Part shown: piece after piece, positions 59,130-64,000 of the stretch | Numbering within the stretch: the first letter of the stretch is position 1 | Layout of the letters: every line of letters begins with the position of its first letter | Assembly (NCBI RefSeq): GCF_030704535.1 | Contig: NC_081807.1 | Span: 1,839,001-1,903,000 of the forward strand | Direction: 5' to 3' | Length of the DNA: 64,000 nucleotides | Source of the DNA: Vitis vinifera | Taxonomy: Eukaryota > Streptophyta > Magnoliopsida > Vitales > Vitaceae | Notes under the pieces: model-generated | What the model was told of the DNA's origin: nothing | The model's input: only the letters and a program-made list of their open reading frames with translations | Database searches by the model: none | Made by a program: the position numbers and the translations under genes

Positions 59130-59470
59130 TTTCCCCGCTCATCGTACTAATATAATTATTTATCAAATGACACATTAAATCAAGATATTTTTATTTAATT
59201 TTATATGTAATTAAAAGACTATAGAACTTAGGTTTTGGGTTGTTGATGTGAAAATTATATAGTTTTGAAAACCCAATTTTACATATTTCAAAATTGATAA
59301 TGTAATTAGAAAATATTTGGACAATCATGCACTTTCAGCTTATGTGTATTTCAATGCCAAAAACACCCTTCACCTTGCCAGCTAAGCGTTCCACATCTGA
59401 AAATTCAAAAGAGAAAAACCCTCCGAATCTAAAACTTAAAGTTATCAAATTTGCAAAACACCCGACCCGC

Positions 59471-59591
59471 TAAACTCTGTCACTTCCTCTCACTTTGCCC
59501 TAACCCGATCTGCATTCTCATCAAAGGTGGAATATTTTTAACGTTTCTGGAAACCGAAGTGGAGCTTCCTCTTCCTTTGGATTAATCGCAG
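59471..59591 (+). other. probable first exon of the rightmost gene
   Basis: Less AT-rich sequence after an AT-rich spacer ends in a strong donor, ATCGCAG|GTGAGT (59591/59592). If spliced to the exon at 61737, the frame through the exon end reads SGNRSGASSSFGLIA and continues into the next exon, but has no ATG before an in-frame TAA near 59504. The exon may be leader, or the initiator may lie elsewhere. Confidence 0.4.
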
Positions 59592-60022
59592 GTGAGTTTT
59601 CCATTTAAGGATTCGTTTGGCTCTTGAGAAAATATTGGGGCCGAAGGTTGTTTTGCATTGTTCACGACCCTGTGATTTAGAATATTTGGGAATTTTTTTT
59701 TGTTATATCTTAAATTTTTATGTTTACAAGACGACTGTTTGTGGGGAATCGTTGAGGAAAAACGAGGATGAATTTTCCCGGAAATCAAATGGGGGATGGA
59801 TTTTCTTGGGAATCAAACGGGGGTTGCAAAAAAATAAAATAATAATGTGATTAGATTAGTACCTGCGAGGATTGAGAGTGGCAGAGGAAAATAGGGCCTT
59901 TTTAGGGATTCTCTCGTCTGGAGGGCAACTTCAGAAAAGGGCTCCTTGATGCCCGAGTGAGAGAAGTGGGTGGCCCTTTTGAGTTTTAGATTTAGTATGA
60001 TAAAAAAAAAAAGGGGAAACAA

Positions 60023-61480
60023 ATCATGAGAACAATTTGCTCCATATAAATAATTATTAATTATTAATTATCCATCTTAATTTTTATTAAATCAAAACCG
60101 TGGCTTGGGTTCAATCCCTGCTACCATTGGACTATGATACTCTTTGATAATATATATTTAATTTAAATTTGTTAAGGTTCATCATTAAAAAAATATAATT
60201 CTAATTATTTTATTTTAAATTATATTTAATTGATTAATAAAAAAATATAAATCAATATTATAATTTTTTTAACAAGTTTTTTTTTTAATTATTTATATGA
60301 TAATTAAATATAAAAAAAGAAAATATTAAAAAAATCATATATGTATCTTCATTTATTTCACACTATTAAATGCATTTGAATTAAATAAATTATAATTTTA
60401 ATATTAAATGTATCATAATCTATCTCATTAATCCTAATCTAAAAAATGACTATGACTTAATTTTTAAAAATTTTCTATTTATCCTTTTAATTTTGAATTC
60501 AAGGACTTCAAAAGGCAGTCCAACACTCCTCTACTCACTTTGATTGTTGCAAATAGAAATGTTCAAGTTGATTGTCCTGACATTTAGTCTTATCACAACA
60601 GTTGAAGGGGCAAAATTCTTTTGATGAAGGGAATGGAAGGGAAATTGAGATTGAAAGAATTAACTTACATGGTATGCGATCCACTCATGAAGTTCATTTG
60701 TATAATTTATCTGTTGGCTTAATATGATCTATTTTTCAAGTTGATAACTTGATATTGTGAGATTTCGGAATCCATTTTAGTTGGAAATTAATTATTTGAT
60801 TTGGGTAGTCTATTGGAGCCTACCTAATAGCCTTATAAAGTTCTAAAAATAGCAAAAAAAAAAAAAAAAAAAAACCGGTGTCTGCCCCTTTGTAATGTTT
60901 GGTATTTTGTAGAAATGAACACATTTCAATAGGAAAATGGTTGACTCAATGGACCACTGATTTCAGAAGATGCTTAGTGCTTGAGGCTTTTAAATCTCAA
61001 AAATGTCACACTTAGATGACAGTTTTGTTCGTTGTTTTTTTTATTTGGCAAATTCAGTGGATCCTTAGCACTATAAAATCTACTGCTTGGTTTTCAGCTC
61101 ATTGAAAGCTAGCCAGTCATTGACTCTTCATACACCATAGTTCTTTATATTTGGTAGTTGTTGAATGTAATAGAAAATTTCATACTTATTGCATGTAGAA
61201 ACAGAGTTTAACCCATTTTCCTGTAAAATGATATGCATCAATGACATTGTTTTAGAGGCTTTAAGCACTTTGAACAGATTGTATGGAGGTTTCTTCTGTT
61301 CTAAAAGTTTGTTGGATCCAACTGTTTTTTTTTGAGCTTTAAAGCTTATGGTTAAAATGTTAGCAATTAACTCTTGGGACGTGACTCTAATTTTAGTCCC
61401 CTATTATTATAAAAATATATTTCCCTTGATTTTCTTTTGGAGCTTCAGCAGTTGCATCTAAAGTTTTTCTGCTCAGTTTA
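60023..61480. other. intron-like AT-rich DNA
   Basis: No exon is recognised. Very AT-rich at 60040-60480. At 60100-60130 GGGTTCAATCCC resembles a tRNA B-box but no cloverleaf can be drawn. A run of about 22 A lies at 60853-60874. Confidence 0.4.
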
Positions 61481-61484
61481 TATA

Positions 61485-61572
61485 TTTATTTTTGTCCCTC
61501 ATCATGACTTGAACTTGGAACCGCCAACAAACCCATCCCAGCCCTTTATCACTTGAGCCATGCCTCAAGGAC
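61485..61572 (-). mobile_element. tRNA-derived SINE-like fragment
   Basis: On the minus strand the order is CCTTGAGGCATGGCTCAAGT (A-box-like TGGCTCAAGTGATAAAGG), about 30 bases, then CGGTTCCAAGTTCAAGTC (B-box-like), followed by AT-rich sequence. This is the usual layout of plant SINE heads. It is short, with no clear target duplication. Confidence 0.4.
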
Positions 61573-61736
61573 TGAGTTTCTATTAATAATGTTTCTTGCA
61601 CTTGAAATCCTATGTGAAAATCAGTAATTAAAAAAAAGGGAGATTGCTAAGGGGCTTATTGAACTTTGTTGCAGGTCTATTTTTAGCTCATAGTTCAGCT
61701 GACATACAAATTCAATTATGTTGGTGTGTTTTGCAG

Positions 61737-62890
61737 ATGCAATTGGGGAGAAACTAAAGGTGGCTGCAGAGAAGGAGGTCTGTTTTTTGTTATATTTTGT
61801 GTACTTTGAACCACTTGCAACATTCAATTCTATGGTCATGATTAAGATAGAAAATACACATTATTGCATAAGGACTTTCTTTTGATAGGCTATGTTTATG
61901 CTATGCCTCATTTTTGCTGTTCTTTAAAGCTTTTATGACATGTTTGGATCCTGTTAAGCAGAAATTGCTGAAGTATGTTGTACATTAACATACGAAATCA
62001 ACTCACATTGTTATTCATGTAGCATTATTTTGAATTTCCATTGCATACTGTCTTTCAATTTTTCTTTCCCCATTGAATTTTTTGATCACTCCATTATTGA
62101 TAAAAGTTCTCATTTTTTTTGTTAGTTTAAAAATAGACAAGCTGTAATCCTTTCTAACATGCCACCATAATTAAACAGACCGCAAACATGGTGAACTCCC
62201 ACTCCAACCATGACCTTTTTTTTTTGGGATAGGTAAAAATGATTGTATTAAAAGCAACCCAAAGTACACATGATGACACACGACCTATTTAAGACATAGG
62301 TTAAGTGGGTCCAAGTCAACCCAATTTTTTTATTTCTTGTCATCTTTGAGTTTTCATTGTAGGCTATGTTGAGACTTACAACTCCAGTAAATATAGAAAT
62401 TCCAATTTATTCTTCCAACATATAGCTTATTGTTAAACATTTTGGTTTACCTGTTCAATTCTTTAGTTTTAATTTGTAGGGTGTTTCCTATAGAAAACCC
62501 AATTAATTTGTTCAATACTTTTGTTCTAAATTGGACTTCTTATTCATTTTGGCTTATTGTTGTCATAAATATATATTGGAATTATTTTTTAATTCTTTTA
62601 ATTTTAGTAGTTGTTGCTTATGTATTTGGATTTGTAGTGTATTTGAGAACATTCATGACTTCTCTTATATATTCATAGATTCACCATGTTCATTCAGTTT
62701 GCTCAAAACATTGTGCCATTAATCATTTTTAGCTTTTTCCATTATGTACTTTATCTAAGCTTTTAAAATCCTGCCCTATCCGTTCTTCTCTTCCCATTCT
62801 CAGCTTCTCCTTGTTGGACTACAGATATATACGGACTTTGCAGAAGCCAAGATTCCAGCATTCATAGATTACCTGGGAACTGTTGTTGAG
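61737..62890 (+). CDS. internal exons of an unrecognised gene that leaves the window
   Basis: Two exons are supported by splice sites and phase: 61737-61777 (after TTTTGCAG; 41 nt) and 62825-62890 (after GACTACAG; 66 nt, then GTATTC). They join to read AIGEKLKVAAEKE followed by IYTDFAEAKIPAFIDYLGTVVE, a helical, charged sequence. A further exon should follow, but none was identified with confidence before 64000. I do not recognise the family. Start codon and 3' end are not in view or not resolved, so this is a partial model. Confidence 0.45.
62207..62300 (-). mobile_element. interspersed retroelement-like 3' fragment
   Basis: Poly-T, then GGGATAGGTAAAAATGATTG, TATTAAAAGCAACCCAAAGT and ACACATGATGACACACGAC, matching in layout the fragment at 8168-8420. 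It reads as an A-tailed 3' end on the minus strand and lies in an intron of the rightmost gene. Confidence 0.35.
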
Positions 62891-64000
62891 GTATTCTCTT
62901 TTTCCTATGTTGCTTCTTCTTTGTTTTCTGTGTGTGTGTCTCTGTCTCTCTCTCATTTTCATACTAGAACATCATGTGAATCTAGGGAAAAACTACTAAC
63001 AAATCCATGTGAAAACATCCTTGATAAATGTTGTATTGTGGATCTCATTCAGGTTGAACAGACTAAGTTATCATTGGTTTCCATGATTCTGCAAGATACA
63101 TGTTTGCACAGTGTGTGTTGATAGGAAATGTGATTATTATTAACTGGACTGTATGTTTGATGCATATACACATCAATGTGTTGATGTCGGAGGATGTTGG
63201 TGCAAGCTTTTTCACTTGTATTGCACGAATTACTTGCCTTTCAGCCTCACTCTCAGTATTTAAGTGTTTATACCAATACTTTTAAAGACTTTTGAAGTGC
63301 CTTTGGTCCAAGGGGTTTGCTAGTACCATTCTTCCCTTTTGGGATAAGAAATCTTTCGAATGCTTGGGGATAGAGGTGGGGGCATTATTTATATCATGCT
63401 ATTCTAAGAACATTGAGGATGGTTATGTGTTAGTTTCTCAGGGTCTATGGACTGGTTTTTTTGTTAGTTCTACAAGTTGTGGGAGGGTGTCTGTGCATGG
63501 GGGTTGGGGTGCATCATAGGGTTATGGGATGAGCTATAAACTTGAATTAAGTTTCATTCAATAAACAATAATTTTTTCTTTTCTTATTATGATGTTTTTG
63601 CAAAAGAATTGTTAACAGCTTTTCATGAAAATTTCCATGCATGCACTTCAATTTTGTCATCAAATTCGCCAATTAGCAATTACCTCTACTAACAAATTAT
63701 TGTAATCATTTAAATGCTTGCAAACCCATATATAATCCCTCTAAGTTCCTTAGCTAAGCTTGTGAGTTCTATATTAATGCAAAAATCATTCAGAAACTGA
63801 ATACTAACTAATGCATAAATGAATTATTTTGAAGATAAATACTATTCATTTGTTTCTTATTTTAGCTTATGATGTTCTGTCTAGTTCTGAATTTGATTGG
63901 AATTGTGATTCCCTTTCTTTGGCACTGTTTTCCTGTTACCAATCTGACAGTTAACAATGAACATCTTCTATTTTCTTGATTCATTAGCTATGTATGAATG
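62891..64000. other. intron-like DNA to the right edge
   Basis: A TG/TC-rich patch lies at 62925-62955. No further exon is assigned with confidence. Open frames at 63100-63519 show no recognisable domain. Confidence 0.35.

Noticed and set aside
60100..60140. tRNA-like B-box GGGTTCAATCCC
   Set aside because: No acceptor stem, no anticodon arm and no A-box at the right distance on the plus strand; at most a tRNA-derived fragment.

Overview
The window is nuclear DNA of a flowering plant, most likely a woody eudicot. Protein-coding exons are short, bounded by GT/AG introns, and sit in very AT-rich introns and intergenic DNA full of small fold-back transposons. The gene content and the style of the AT-rich fold-backs resemble grapevine (Vitis), but that is recognition by eye and is not proven here. 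There is no bacterial, organellar or viral block, and no CRISPR, operon or rRNA. No intact LTR retrotransposon or transposase gene was seen.

Layout from left to right. (1) 1-270: possible first exon of a leftward gene running off the edge. (2) 1258-9989, minus: nuclear gene for an organellar, probably mitochondrial, translation initiation factor IF3 with a long repeat-bearing C-terminal tail. Eight coding exons were reconstructed (676 aa). Its promoter at 10030-10270 has a telo-box and site II elements. (3) 10.3-26.7 kb: a 16 kb gene-poor block. It holds a cluster of about 120-bp MITEs, a recent 2.16-kb tandem duplication, several fold-back repeats, and at its right end a palindromic double G-box. 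(4) 27683-32316, plus: a clade-D type protein phosphatase 2C (397 aa, four coding exons). (5) 32.3-41 kb: second gene-poor block. Its landmark is a 1,476-bp Mutator-like non-autonomous element at 37340-38815, with a 9-bp target duplication, about 380-bp terminal inverted repeats and a string of short palindromes. (6) 41604-45705, plus: DUF630/DUF632 protein of the NRG2/REL2 type (726 aa), with a repeat-built upstream ORF in its leader. (7) 47149-51547, minus: chaperone-like protein of POR1 (CPP1), a chloroplast J-like membrane protein (291 aa), with an old degenerate tandem array in its long first intron. (8) 53039-58241, plus: a probably plastid FAD-dependent amine-oxidase/phytoene-desaturase-like oxidoreductase (530 aa, 13 exons). 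It includes a decayed duplicate of exon 2, a likely GC-AG intron, and intronic repeats. (9) about 59.5 kb to the right edge, plus: exons of an unrecognised gene that continues past the window.

These are independent housekeeping or regulatory genes, not a cluster for one pathway. Three encode organelle proteins made from nuclear genes (IF3, CPP1, FAD oxidoreductase). CPP1 and the FAD enzyme are divergent neighbours 1.5 kb apart and both probably act in plastids. Exon coordinates were worked out by hand from splice signals, reading phase and remembered family sequence; transcript data would settle them. The strongest candidates for something unusual are the palindrome-studded Mutator-like element, the 2.16-kb duplication joined inside a fold-back, and the intronic arrays.
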